Source: Ephemerocybe angulata (taxonomy: Eukaryota; Basidiomycota; Agaricomycetes; Agaricales; Psathyrellaceae). Taken from it: a stretch of 64,000 bases of DNA. The translations under genes were made by a program, and so were the position numbers. The notes under the pieces were generated by a model. It was not told where the DNA came from and searched no databases. It worked only from the letters and a program-made list of their open reading frames with translations. This document shows, piece by piece, positions 43,383 through 53,989 of the stretch (within the stretch, counting starts at the first letter, position 1; each line of letters opens with the position of its first letter). Where the stretch lies: contig JAACJK010000227.1 in assembly GCA_013368325.1 (NCBI GenBank), positions 124,001-188,000 on the forward strand. The letters run 5' to 3'.

Positions 43383-43745
43383 TTACTGTACATGTTTTTG
43401 TGTGGGCTATCGGAATTCGTGGGTGTTATGATTCTTTGTGCTGTTGATTGTTGTGACTGCTCTGGGGTCGGTGCTTACTGGTGAAGTGTTTACTTGGGAT
43501 GCTATGTGTGCTCTCGCGCCCTGCGCATGAACCCTCGGCAGCGTAGCTCCCCAAGGATGGACAAGGTGACGGCTTGCCGGGTACCTCAGTCGCCTCGGGT
43601 CCTGCGTTGTTCTAGGCTGGCAGGGGTTTCTCCGGGTTCTCCCCACGCGCCACCCTAGGGGGCGACTGGCCTTAAATGGCGGGCAATCTCTTTTGGGGGA
43701 TGTGCTGTCGTCCTTAGAAACTTACACACACACACACACCCTGTG
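43383..43745 (+). other. LINE copy 1 3' UTR and AC-repeat tail
   Basis: It shares clear similarity with 52604-52935 of the second LINE copy, including GCTCCCCAAGGATGGAC and the CTTAAATGGCG block. It ends in a run of AC followed by CCCTGTG in both copies. Confidence 0.8.
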
Positions 43746-45188
43746 CCCTATACATTGTCTATTCTGATGGATCAAAACAGGTGACTCGCCTGAGTCGATA
43801 TTGTCGTTTCGAGCAAATGCGGCGACCAGAACCTCTTGACCAACGTGAATTTCACCACTCCGGACTGCAGCAGTTATAGCCCGAATGAGGTTAAGATCCT
43901 TCCCCATCTTAGTCAAAGAAAACTTTTCAGCTGCGTGCTCGCATAGGCCGGCACATTCGTCGTTGGCTGGGAGGTAGCATAGGCGCCCGTCGCTCGCGAT
44001 TTCGTCCATCATGAGTGTAATGCCAACTCGTCGATGGAATGGTGTGTCGGCGCCGAACATAACTTTGATGTTCTTGCAGATTTCCGATATCTTGACTTTC
44101 CCGGCCGTGATGGTGAGTCGATAGTCCTTGCGGTGTTTGACGACGGTGTTGCGAGAGGGAAAAGCAAATGGGGAGTGTTAGAGTGCGTACAATGCTGCAC
44201 CTCCGCCAAGCTCGTATACGACAGCAGCCAGGTCGTACTCAAGCTTACTGAAGCTGGCGTGCTGGTATTTACCATCCAAGGCGAGTTGCATTTGATTGAG
44301 TAATTTCTCTGCGCTCCACCCGTTCTTTATGCCCACCCGAAAAATGCGATGCAGCGCCGGGATATCGGACGTCCCAGCGAGATGGTATATGCTATTCCAT
44401 GTCTGTTGGTGGATCTTCATTCGTTCCAGAGCTTTGGTGGTGTTGAAGAGCTATAATTCATTGAATTCGATGAGATTACTGAGCACGGGCAAAGTTGAGA
44501 TGAAGTACATACGTGAAGGTGATCAGACAAGAGTTGTTCTTCATATCCTGCAATCCGCTTTCCGAGCTGAGAGTGGCTGAGAGTATTCGCTTGAAGTCCC
44601 CGGGGATCTCTAGCTGAATGCTCGAGCACCTGCGGGACAAGCCTCCCTGCCAGCTGACACGGTCGGCAGGTTGACCCGTCGATTGTAGTCTTCGTGCATG
44701 AAAAGGAGCCGATCGTGATAAAGGAGCGATTAGGGTCAACTGATATGATATTATAAGGGGCCTTGAACGCAGAATTCGAGTCGTGTATTGAGAATGTACC
44801 GTCAACCCCGGACAATGTGCAGACGGAAACGAGTGTGATTGTGGAGTGTATGTTGAACGAAAGTCGTAGAAAGCATCTACAGATTTAGGATAGATAATAT
44901 CTATGAAGAAATATGGTCAGTAAGTCAAAGAATGCTCCGAATGTTGACGCCAAACTCACTGGCAAACTTGACCTTGCAGGCAGCGGATGTCTGGTGCTTA
45001 ACCAATTGGTTGAAGCCAACGGCGGACCTTCCATGCATAATCCAGGTCTCACACCGGACGCACCAAACTTGCCGTGTTCCGGAAGCAGCATCTCCATACT
45101 CCTGCGGTGGTACAGATCCAGGAGGTGGTGGTGGAGGAGTTGAACTGTCTGGTGCCGAGTTTGCGAGTGAACGAGCGAGACGCGCCAA
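43746..45188 (-). pseudogene. Transposon-type gene with N-terminal zinc finger, truncated by the LINE
   Basis: On the minus strand the start at 45188 (MARLARSLANSAPDSSTPPP) leads to a C2HC-like finger (WCVRCETWIMHG, then KHQTSAACK). Later exons near 44417-44815 (FSCTKTTIDGSTCRPCQLAG), 44178-44420 (GTSDIPALHRIFRVGIKNGW, ALDGKYQHASFSKLEYDLAA) and 43746-44060 (FHRRVGITLMMDEIASDGRL, then FSLTKMGKDLNLI) resemble a repeated multi-exon family I associate with agaricomycete transposons. The C-terminus is lost: coding sequence runs into the AC tail of the antisense LINE. Splice sites between blocks were not all resolved. Activity is unlikely. Confidence 0.5.
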
Positions 45189-45440
45189 TATCGAGGCAGG
45201 AGACGAGACGCGACGCGTTGTTCAATTGCTTGTGAAACCTGCGGCATTCGAACGGCAAAGTGTTGAATTTCGGTCGGAGTCTGATGACAAATGGCTGACT
45301 ACGCAGAACAAACACAGCACGCAATTACTCTATTTGGGGGGTAGGGGAGGGGGTAGGATGCCATCAATGTTTCCAAGATCTGCCGATCTGACACCTCTTG
45401 GAGGTGGGAGAGGCGGGCGTTTCATCCCCATCACAGGGTC

Positions 45441-45695
45441 TGATGTGACCGTGACCGTAAGTTTCCCTTGAGTTTCCCAAATCGAAACTTACCGATCGTA
45501 CTGGGACTCCTTGAGTCAAGCATGGGGCCGCCGAGTTGGCGGGATTCATCACACCTCTCGCCCATCCTACTCGAGGGTATAGTTTACCAGATAGATAATA
45601 CACCCGCTGGCCAGTTCGGCGCACGTTCACACGACGAGGACGGGTACGATCGGTAATATTCGATTTGGAATAAAACGTCCGTCACGGTCACATCA
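45441..45695. mobile_element. MITE-like element with about 50-60 bp inverted repeats
   Basis: The left arm 45441-45501 begins TGATGTGACCGTGACC and ends TTACCGATCGTAC. The right arm 45644-45695 is its imperfect reverse complement (GTACGATCGGTAATATTCG ... GGTCACATCA). The centre has no coding potential. Confidence 0.65.
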
Positions 45696-45738
45696 GCAGT
45701 GATGAAGATGAAACGGCCGCTCGGTGAGGGGAGGCCCT

Positions 45739-46070
45739 GTACGATCGGTAAAGCCCGATTCTGACCGTTTGGGAAATTGCTCCGAAAAAGCGCCGTAACG
45801 CGTCACACTTCCGCATCAGCCCGTCGCTTTCCCGCTGCTCTACCCGCCCTCTCCCCGCACAGATACCCTCCGACTGTTTAATTCGAGGCCCTTGGGCCGA
45901 GCCTGAGATGAGCGGCAAGGAGGCTGGCTGTGGGACCCACGTATTGCGAAGCGGTTTCGCATCGGGGGAGTCGGATGAGGGTTGGTCAGCGTCGGCGAGC
46001 GCCATCACCACTGATGTGACGGGGACGGTAGCTTTCCCAAATTGGGCCGAATCGGGCTTTACCGATCGTA
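45739..46070. repeat. Related inverted arms around a GC-rich centre
   Basis: GTACGATCGGTAAAGCCCG (45739 on) and its perfect 23-bp reverse complement ending 46070 flank about 290 bp. The right member starts TGATGTGACGGGG at 46012, like the arm of the 45441 element. Another single arm of this family is at about 49069-49114. Arm order here is opposite to that of the 45441 element, so this may be the gap between two damaged copies. Confidence 0.55.
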
Positions 46071-46754
46071 CCCGTACTCCGGTGAGGGTAGGGAAGTCAA
46101 ACGCCCCGCCTCCCGCCGAGCCCTACGGTTGGGTTAGTTCTGGCCCGGCCGGGGGTGAAAGCGAGGCACTCGGGAGGGGGGCGAGAGAGAGTACCAGGAG
46201 CTTAGATACGGGCTTTTATGTATGTATCAAAACATGACTATGTTTTGTGCAAGTGTTTGAGCGCAGTGGTGAGATACATAAATCCCCACCATTATACCTG
46301 TGCAGCTGTCGGATACACCTTGGCCTGAATTACAAAGGGGCATGGAAAGATGTGATATTGATATTAGACCTGAAGGGAGGCGGCGAGGTATGTACTCTTA
46401 AAGTCCTTAAAAATCTACCTATCTGCTAAGGGACAGGGCGTGGCACGTAATCCGCGACAGGTGTTGCATCATGTGGCTGTGGTGCTCCCATCGCGAATAG
46501 GCGCCCGTCGCGTCGCGTCCTGAAAGTCGCGTAGGCTAATGAGTGGCCGCATTTCTGATAAGTCATGCCCATTTTTACCCAAAGGGAGGTCAAAGTGGCC
46601 CATTTCATGGTCTACTAGGTAAGCTGAGAGGGCTTGTGCACACGTAAATGACCATGCCGGTTGCCATTGCACCGGTTGAGCTGGACCAAGAGGTTGCGAC
46701 ACTCTCTGTGCCACTAGATTTCCATTTTCCTATAAAAATTCATGTGAAGCCTCT

Positions 46755-47387
46755 ATGCGTAGTGTATCAATGCTCCACTCGCCTTCCACCCCTCCTCCCA
46801 TTGCCACTCCTCAGATAGTGGTGGCACCCTGTGCCACTTCCGAGGATACCTTGTCTTGCTTGAAGCGTCTCAAATCGGTCATCACTGCACTGGAAACTGG
46901 TTCAGCAAGTTTGAATATTCCCCTTGATGTTAGCAGCTCCCTCGATACTGTGCTGGAATGGTGCACCTCCGAGCTTCAGGCGCCATCTCTACCTGGCAGG
47001 AACTTGGCATCCTGTGCTTCACCGGCGACTCCTAGGCGTGATTCTGCTCGATCAAATGACTCCCTCTCACCATCGCCGTCTACCTCTCGCTCTACCTCTC
47101 ACTCATATAGCGCTCGCCTTGATGACTTACTGGTTAGCAAGCATCGCACTTATGAATCCGGCGTAAAGATTACTCGTAAGACGTCTCTGGCTCACCTATA
47201 TCGGTACCCATTGGACTATACTCCGCACTTGGAGTATCCAGAGACCTCGCTGGGCGACGGGACTGGACATCTATTTGAAATGGATCCCGATTCTTGCGAG
47301 AATTGGGATAACCCCGTGAGGGGGTTTGCATACTCGGTTGGAGACCCCAAGCGCGGATTCCCTAAGAGAGCTGGCCTGAGACAATGA
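46755..47387 (+). CDS. Hypothetical protein of a repeated agaricomycete family
   Basis: A single open frame of 210 residues. The N-terminal half has a helical part (EDTLSCLKRLKSVITALETG) and a Ser/Thr/Pro-rich linker. The C-terminal half has the compact block YESGVKITRKTSLAHLYRYP, LEYPETSLGDGTGHLFEMDP and NPVRGFAYSVGDPKRG, which I recognise as recurring in mushroom genomes near transposable elements. No catalytic motif or targeting signal is visible. It converges with the minus-strand gene that ends near 47271, and the two overlap by about 117 bp, so one 3' end is probably mis-drawn. The end after PKRG is abrupt, and the protein may be truncated. Confidence 0.5.
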   Translation: MRSVSMLHSPSTPPPIATPQIVVAPCATSEDTLSCLKRLKSVITALETGSASLNIPLDVSSSLDTVLEWCTSELQAPSLPGRNLASCASPATPRRDSARSNDSLSPSPSTSRSTSHSYSARLDDLLVSKHRTYESGVKITRKTSLAHLYRYPLDYTPHLEYPETSLGDGTGHLFEMDPDSCENWDNPVRGFAYSVGDPKRGFPKRAGLRQ

Positions 47388-48242
47388 CGAGCCTCCCTGG
47401 CGCGACGAGCCCGCCTGAGACGAGCCCTCCTGCCAATGGGATCGTCCAGCATTGGAAATCGAGAGCGCAGGGAGGGGAGGGAATGGCAGTGGAGCTGGTA
47501 CACGGCGAGCAGGTGGAGATGACAAGGGAAGTGAGGAAGAGGGGGTAACAGGCTGCGATAATGAAGAGGTCGCGCTAGATGCAGCTAAGAAAATATATGA
47601 GAATGTATGGTAACGGAGAACTTTGTCAATTGGGAACTTACAACGACGGTGCAGATTTGCGAATTTCGTGCTTTCCGAAGCATAGGCCTCCTCGAGATAG
47701 ACCACTGCATCGATATGAGTAAGGAAACGGCTATGGATAGGACAGATTTATACGTACTGAAATAGTGGCACCGTCTCGTCGCACAGACGGCGACCCACTT
47801 GCCCGCAATGCCCGCATTCGCATTGGTGCTACTGACCTGGATAATCTTCGACTCGGTATACGCGCCTGTTGTTGCACCGCACAGACACCCGGGCTTGAGA
47901 AATTCGTAGATGATGGCCAGTACTTCCCACCTCGCGAACGGTACACGTTCACCATCTTCGAGGGGACTGGTTATGGATAATAAGAATACATTTTGAGTAA
48001 GCAGCGTGATACTCGACTCACCAAACATAATCTGTAATCCCTAATCCAGGAACGTAGTGGAATGGAAGGGGGCTGAGGTGTTGTGCAAGGAGCTGCTTTA
48101 CGGCTGCCTCCATAGCAAGGCGGAGTGGCTTAAAGGTGTCGCCCTTGTTGGCATCCTTGGGCTTGTAGATTGGCTGATACAAGCTTGAAGTTACCTCAAG
48201 GACGTCGGAAGGTGGGGAGGAGGGGGGTAAAACGAGAGACAT
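47271..48242 (-). CDS. GRF-type zinc-finger-like protein, four exons
   Basis: The start at 48242 (MSLVLPPSSPPSDVLEVTSS) leads an exon ending in GITDYV. Three short introns can be placed in phase: donor near 48023, donor near 47764, and a 47625-47655 junction. The second exon carries the clearest domain: PGCLCGATTGAYTESKIIQV, STNANAGIAGKWVAVC and RRCHYF, which matches the pattern of a GRF zinc finger (Cys, Asn-Ala-Gly, Gly-Lys, Cys, Cys-x-Tyr/Phe). Then EEAYASESTKFANLHRRSAS and a long Ser/Pro-rich tail. GRF fingers bind nucleic acid. The gene converges on the neighbour at 46755-47387, and its last about 117 bp overlap it, so the C-terminal end is unsure. Confidence 0.55.
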
Positions 48243-49332
48243 ATGAGAGGTATTCAGATTGAAATGACAGTGGAGTACGAAGCGCCGAAGCGCCGTTGGA
48301 ATGGGTGGAATGGGAAGGTGGAAAGAGCGTGGAGGGTATCAGACGATTTGGATGGAACATAGGGAATGGAAAGCTCGACTTCGCTGGGAGCCCTGCTTAT
48401 ATGTGCTCACCAGCTCGGTCTACGGTCGGCACTCGCATCGGAAGTCCCGATATCGCTCAAAGGCGCCCTTTGTTGCCCAATCCCTTTGTCTCGTAGCTTT
48501 TTTTCGCACAGCCGGATGCGGTTGCTGTGGGCTTCCACGCACTGTTTTTTAGGCCTTTCACTGCAGATACATGTGTGCAGCTGTAAATCAGAGGTATGAG
48601 TTAACAAAGTTTATCATTAGAGGAGGAGATGGAGCAGTGCGCGTTCAACGACGCGCGAAGGACGAGATTAGCGCCGGCCCAGTCGGACTTTGAATGCATT
48701 CTTTGTCTCGGCTATGTCCGAAAGTGAGATTGGGGGGCGCTTCTCCGAAAGTCACCCTGCAGGTCCTGTTAGGTATGTAGAGAAGGCCTTTATTCCACTT
48801 TTCTTTGTGCCACAGCCTATAGAAGGTCGACTACAAAGCACGTTGGACTACAAATCATGATGTGAGGGACATCCACACTCCATGCAAACACCATGTTCAC
48901 GTTGGTGCAGAAATAGCATACATTGGTCATATATAACACTATTTACACTATTCTACAATGGCTGGAGGAGGGGAGAGGTAAGGAGCGGGCACAAGGGACT
49001 GACCGGAGGGAAGGGAGGAGCGCATTGATGCGCCCATGATGCGGTACGTGGGACATCAGCTGTGCATGATGTGACCGTGACTGATATGTGCCTGGATCGA
49101 ATATTACCGATCGTATGACCCCTCTTCACACGACGGCCCGAATATTCTCGCTCATCAGCGTTGATCAGGGTCGATGCTCTGTGCGCGTGCGCGACAGATA
49201 TGTCAGGAGACATCTCAGGGTCCTTTGTAAGCGCCCTGTGAGCGCGAAATATTCTGCGGGTATGGCGGCGGTGGTCTCGGCTGCACGGATTAAACTGCAC
49301 CCGGGCTGCGCTAGTACTAGCCTACGAAAAGC
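48243..49332. other. Intergenic; one MITE arm, otherwise nothing seen
   Basis: No convincing gene. A single arm related to the 45441 element lies at about 49069-49114 (TGATGTGACCGTGACTG ... TTACCGATCGTA). Confidence 0.45.
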
Positions 49333-49339
49333 ATAAAAA
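49333..49339 (+). promoter_or_regulatory. TATA-like box of the small secreted protein gene
   Basis: ATAAAAA lies about 115-120 bp upstream of the ATG at 49453. A pyrimidine-rich stretch with CACTCCA repeats follows, which is typical of fungal 5' leaders. Confidence 0.45.
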
Positions 49340-49452
49340 CTGGGACTCAACGGTCAGTATTCTCCAGTTCCTCTCAGCCTAAACACTCCACTCCAATCCA
49401 CTTAACAGTCTCAACCAAGTCTCAACCCACTCCGCGCTAAATTCTATACACC

Positions 49453-49885
49453 ATGCGCTTCAACGTCCTCGTCCTTGTTCCTACCGTCGTCGCCTTGGCG
49501 TCATACGTCCAAGGTCACTATGATGTGAGAAGACTGTCTTGAATTTTGACCTACTGTACAACTACTGTATACTGACTGCCCTATCGATTATCGCTTCAAC
49601 AGGAATTCGCTACCCGTGAGGCCCGCGAAATCCAGAGCCTCCTCAGACGTTCAGAAATCATGGAGGAGCTTGCTGAAATCTCAACGCGCGACCTCATCGA
49701 TGAGCTCTCCAGCCGCCTAGAGGCTCGCACCATGTACCCCTGCTCGAAGTGCGGCAGAAACTGGAAGTCCGGCGAGTCTGTACGTGTCTCGACTTTTTGC
49801 GGATACTTTTGGCTACGTATCTGACGCTGTTAATTACCACAATCAGGCCGAATCCTGTTTCGATTCTCACAAATCTCACAAATGA
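49453..49885 (+). CDS. Small secreted protein with pro-region and Cys-containing C-terminus
   Basis: Three exons, 49453-49524, 49603-49779 and 49847-49885, all with GT..AG introns, encode 95 residues. Residues 1-21 are a signal peptide (MRFNVLVLVPTVVALASYVQG). An acidic, helical pro-like region follows (EFATREAREIQSLLRRSEIM, EELAEISTRDLIDELSSRLE). The C-terminal about 28 residues start after EAR and read MYPCSKCGRNWKSGES then AESCFDSHKSHK, with CxxC, one more Cys and two His, a possible metal-binding or disulfide mini-domain. The single Arg before TMYPC is not a clear Kex2 KR/RR site, so processing there is a guess. Small secreted proteins of this size are common in mushrooms. Function unknown; it looks intact. 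Confidence 0.7.
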
Positions 49886-50058
49886 AAGGGCTCGCTATAT
49901 AAAGCGCCGGATAAATCCGACGGAATGCCGACGGATATGAATAGGCGCCTACGCAATAGTGACGTGATTCGCGCGTACACGGCCTTAGACGGCCTTTCAC
50001 TTTTTCCCGGTTTGTTCCTGGTTGATTCTGAGATGGTCCCACGAGAGTTATTCTGTGT
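49886..50058. other. Short intergenic stretch
   Basis: 3' region of the small secreted protein gene; no feature seen. Confidence 0.4.
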
Positions 50059-50059
50059 A

Positions 50060-50294
50060 CTGTAGCGAAGTGTAGGGAAGGGACGGATTTGGGACCGTGA
50101 CAAAAGTCTCATGGTGGATTTTAGGGACAAGGCCCCGAAACACCGTGACAGTTACCAAATTTGGAAGGCCCGCCGAAGGCGGGCCGCAAAAATTGCCTTT
50201 TTTAGGCGTCCGGAGGGACTTTTTCTTCCGTGACAGGCAGAAATAAGGGACAGGAGAGGCCACCGTGACGTCCCTTCCCTACACTTCGCTACAG
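50060..50294. mobile_element. 235-bp MITE with TA target duplication
   Basis: Perfect 26-bp inverted ends starting CTGTAGCGAAGTGTAGGG are flanked by TA at 50058-50059 and 50295-50296. The interior contains a second hairpin (GGCCCGCCGAAGGCGGGCC, 50167-50185) and CACCGTGAC motifs. No coding capacity. This is a non-autonomous Tc1/mariner-type element, but its ends differ from those of the 8758 element. Confidence 0.85.
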
Positions 50295-50378
50295 TATCGG
50301 TTTAGAACAGCGATGCGTTGATGCCAGATTGAATCCAATACGTCCGTGATGGGGTCATTCCAGGACCCCCGAATATGG

Positions 50379-52935
50379 GAATTCTGGAGGGTCTTCAAGC
50401 GCCTCTGGTGCGCGAGCTCGTTCGAAACGGTGGACTTCACGGCGGAGGAGCTGCGGGTGGTGTTTGAGGCGCGGATGAACCCGATTGTGCCGACGCCGTC
50501 GAGCTTTGACTCGGAGCGGCTCAGGCTCAATCAGATCGCGGCCGCGGTCTCACTCCAGGGAACTACGCCTGACGAGACGCCGCTGCGGTCGTTCTCCCGC
50601 TGGCTGGTGCTCGGCGACATCGAGAAGGGGAAGCTTCGCATCCGGCAGAAGCTCGATTCGGCGACTGGAGAGGACCAGGTGTCTTACCGGGACATCTTTG
50701 ACATGGACAACGAGTGTCTTCTCGAGCTGTGTAATCGGTGTTTGGAACTGGGGGGTGCCCCGTCGTCATGGCTGCGTACGAAGTTGGTGGGGCTCTGCAA
50801 GAAGGGAAAGCCGAAGGATGCGCCGGAGAGCTATCGCACAATCGGCCTTGAAAGCTGCTTCCTCAAGTTCATGACTCTCCTCATCGACGAGCGGCTCGTG
50901 GAGTGGGCAGAGCGCGGCAAGATTCTCCCGCCATCTCAGAACGGCTTTCGGAAAGGCTATCGGACGAACAACAATGTGTTTGTCCTCCAGGCGGCGGTGG
51001 ATAAGGCAGTTTCCGACCGGCGTCCTCTCTATGCAGCCTTCGTCGACCTCACCAACGCGTTCCCGGCGACAGAGCATTCCACCCTTTGGCTCAAACTTCG
51101 ACGGCTTGGTGCGGGAGGGCGCATGTTCGACTGGCTCCGATGGTTGTATGGGGAGATGAGCTATGTGGTCTCTCACGGGGGGGAGACGTCCACTCCCTTC
51201 AAATCGTCAGTGGGTATCTTGATCGGAGACACGTGCTCCCCGGTGCTCTGGGCACTATATATGTCAGACCTCCCCCAGTTTATCCCAAAGGATGGTGATG
51301 ATGTCGAACTGAGCGGCGTGGCGGTGACGAATGTCGAGCAGGCAGATGATGTCCTGCTGATGTCGACGAGTGAGGAGGGGCTGCGTAAGAAGGTGGAGGG
51401 GATATACAGGTGGTGCAGCGTGAATTTCATGCTGTTCAATGAGACCAAGTCGGTGGTTCTGGTGTTTGGGCGATCGGCGAAGAAGGAGGTGTTTGAGTGG
51501 GGAGATGGCGGTGAGATGGCGATTAGGGACGAGGTGACGTACCTCGGGTTCCAGCTATCGACTAGAGCAGCGGCGCGCTCGAAGTTGGGGACGGGGATTT
51601 TCCGGAAGCATTACGACGTGAAGGAGAAGGCGGCAGCGCGGATTGCTGGGGCGATATGCGGGGTACCCTAACCCTTATTGACCCTCACCTGACGCACGGG
51701 GCCGACGTGGTGGTGGATAACAACGCAAGGGCAGTCTCCAAGCTCATCGAGGTCCAGAAGCTGTTTATTCGGCGCACGATGGGCCTTGGACCGCGTAGCT
51801 CGGCCAATATCCTTTTTACGGAAACGGGTCTTATTCCCCTGCGGGTTCGTCGTGTCTGCCTGCTCCTCCGGTACATCCTTTATGTCCTGGAAGCACCAGC
51901 GGGGCTAGTGAAATCAGCGCTACGAGAAGCCGTCGCACTGGACTTTGCGGGCAGGGTCTCATGGGTTACGTCCCTGCGATGGGCGGTGTCAGCTCTACCG
52001 TTTGAGTGCACATTCCCGGACCCCAACGGACTGCTTCGGGTCGAGGAGATAGCCACGTTGTTGGAAGAGGTGGAAGGAGGTGTAGGGAAGTGGCTTCAGG
52101 GAAGGCTCGATGCGAACCCGAAGTTGAGTCTGCTGCACAGTCGGCGGGAACCTGATGTGGATGGCGCTCTTACTGTCAAGATGCCCTTGAAGTTACGGTA
52201 TTACCTCAAGGTAGCGCACCCTGGCCACCGTCGCGCCTTGACACGGGTTCTGTTGTCGGAGCATCGGTATGCGGTGGAGGCGCTACAGTGGACGCGGCCG
52301 GTTGGGAGACGTTTATGTCGGTTCTGTGGTGCGAAGGTGGAGACAGTTGAGCACCTGTGGATGTGGTGCATGGAGCGGCCGGAGCTTTGTGCAGCACGCA
52401 AGGAGTTCATGAGTGATGTGTGGAGGGCGGCCACGGCGGCGGAGCGAGCGAGGCTCGTGGAGCTCGACATCGATGCCGGTGCTCAGCTGGTGTGGTTGCT
52501 TACCTCGCGTGATTGGGTTTCCATTGTTGCGTCATTTGCGTATAGTATTGAGCGGCTTGTAGAAAAGGTTAAGATTCCGCCGGAGCCTCGGCGTCGCGGT
52601 TAGTGGCTCGTGCGGTGGTTTAAAATACATTTGTGTTTTGTTATCTATTGTTTCATGGTTTGAGGACTGGTTGACTGGGATCGTGAACTGTATGACATCC
52701 GCGCACTGCGCCTGAACCTACGGCACTGTGGCTCCCCAAGGATGGACGATGAGACGGCTTGCCGGACTTTTCAGTCGCCTTGGGTCCTGCACGTGTTCCA
52801 GGCTTGGCAGGAGTTTCTACGGGTTCTCTCTACACGCCATCCTGGGGGGCGGCATGCCTTAAATGGCGAGTGCATTCTCTTTGGGGAGTGTATTGCCGTC
52901 CTTTGAAAACTACACACACACACACACACCCTGTG
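50379..52935 (+). pseudogene. LINE copy 2, 5'-truncated RT and zinc finger
   Basis: Similarity to LINE copy 1 begins at EFWRVFKRLWCASSFE (50379, copy 1 about 41110) and runs to the AC tail. Endonuclease, RNase H and ORF1 are missing, as expected for incomplete target-primed reverse transcription. The RT keeps AAFVDLTNAF, GDTCSPVLWALYM and QADDVLLMS. At about 51660-51675 roughly 50 bp are missing relative to copy 1, which shifts the frame. The C-terminal part continues in another frame (51667-52603) with the finger CRFCGAKVETVEHLWMWC. It is diverged from copy 1 at many synonymous sites, so it is not a recent daughter of it. Confidence 0.88.
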
Positions 52936-53742
52936 AACTCTGATCCAGGAGGGCCTGTTTCTGTCTGGTCAAAATCCGGAAATTTGGCCAAATCTGTCTG
53001 GTCCGGATCTGAGTCCAGCGGACCGTCCCCAAATCTGTCTGGTCCTATGGACCTGAGTCCAAAATATTCGAATTTTCGCTTATTTTCCTCGATTTTTCTC
53101 TCCGGCGCTCACGGAGCGCCCAATAGCACCAAATCGCATGTAGATTAGACGTAGTAATCCCTAAGTACACCATACAACCCAATTTCCTAATTTCCTTTTC
53201 TGCTTATAGGTTTGCACGGCCTGAGCGAAGTTACGAGCTTTATACAGCTTAACCGCGTCAACCAACTTCACGGTCTTCACCTCCAATCCACTCTTTTTCA
53301 TTGAACACTTTATCGGGGTCCAGTTCAGCTATGCGAATGTCGTCCATTGACTCGTTAAACGGTGAATAGCGATGTAGAGGCTGGTAGAGTAGAGAGATGG
53401 GCGGATCAGAGTGCATCGGCTTGCGTTGGTCTGAAAAATCATCCCCCGTCTCAAAATGTGATCGCTCGCGCCAAAGAAAAGCTGTTGCATTCACTACCAA
53501 AAAATACTATCGACTGACCAAGGTTTGAACCATGGGCTTCACCAGGCTTCCCCTCGACAAGCCTCGTTACCACTCCACAATCTGTCTGGTCGGGGACCTA
53601 TGTTGCCTCACCACCTCGTGTTCGTGTCTGGTCGAAAAATCTGACTCCAGGGACCCAAAAGTCCCAATTTTGTCTGGTCGGAGGTCTCTGAGTCCGCGGC
53701 CTACGGCCGCTTCTGTCTGGTCGGGGATCAGAGTTCACAGGG
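52929..53742. mobile_element. 814-bp inverted-repeat element with direct TCTGTCTGGTC repeats
   Basis: Ends are perfect 18-bp inverted repeats (CCCTGTGAACTCTGATCC at 52929-52946, reverse complement at 53725-53742). Near both ends, TCTGTCTGGTC or a close variant occurs about seven times, all in the same orientation, often with a CTGAGTCC(A/G) partner. The AT-richer centre (53150-53520) has a minus-strand open stretch (RSHFETGDDFSDQRKPMHSD) without a recognised domain. No target duplication is obvious; the left end abuts the AC tail of LINE copy 2. Confidence 0.65.
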
Positions 53743-53989
53743 TATATTCGGGGGTCCTGTCATTCCATGGCGAGTTTGAGAACGAATCCATATCCTTCGG
53801 AGATATCAAGCCAGATTAGGGTTAGTCCATTTTCGCCGCTGCCCTCTGCCTCTGCGGTGCATTTCTGCTTCTACTCATTCAAGTTATGGAAGATCGATTC
53901 ACCAATGCGCAGTGTGAGCTGTATGAGTGTATTCTCATCGTAATACGCACCCATGAACCAATCTTCCAGATTTTCTTCCTTCTGTCGGT

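Larger units (their letters stand above)
23164..43745 (+). mobile_element. LINE (non-LTR retrotransposon), copy 1, split by a gypsy element
   Basis: ORF1 (23170-24462) and ORF2 (about 24463-43382) are followed by a 3' UTR and an AC-repeat tail (43725-43740). A Ty3/gypsy element occupies 25277-40214. Joined across it, ORF2 is in frame. The 5' end is not exactly located; it probably lies a little before 23164. The element inserted antisense into a transposon-type gene (43746-45188). Confidence 0.88.

Noticed and set aside
43722..43745. VCVCV end of the truncated minus-strand gene as a true C-terminus
   Set aside because: It is translation of the AC tail of the antisense LINE.
53258..53500. Minus-strand 80-codon frame as a gene
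   Set aside because: It lies inside an inverted-repeat element, with no start context, splice pattern or recognised domain.
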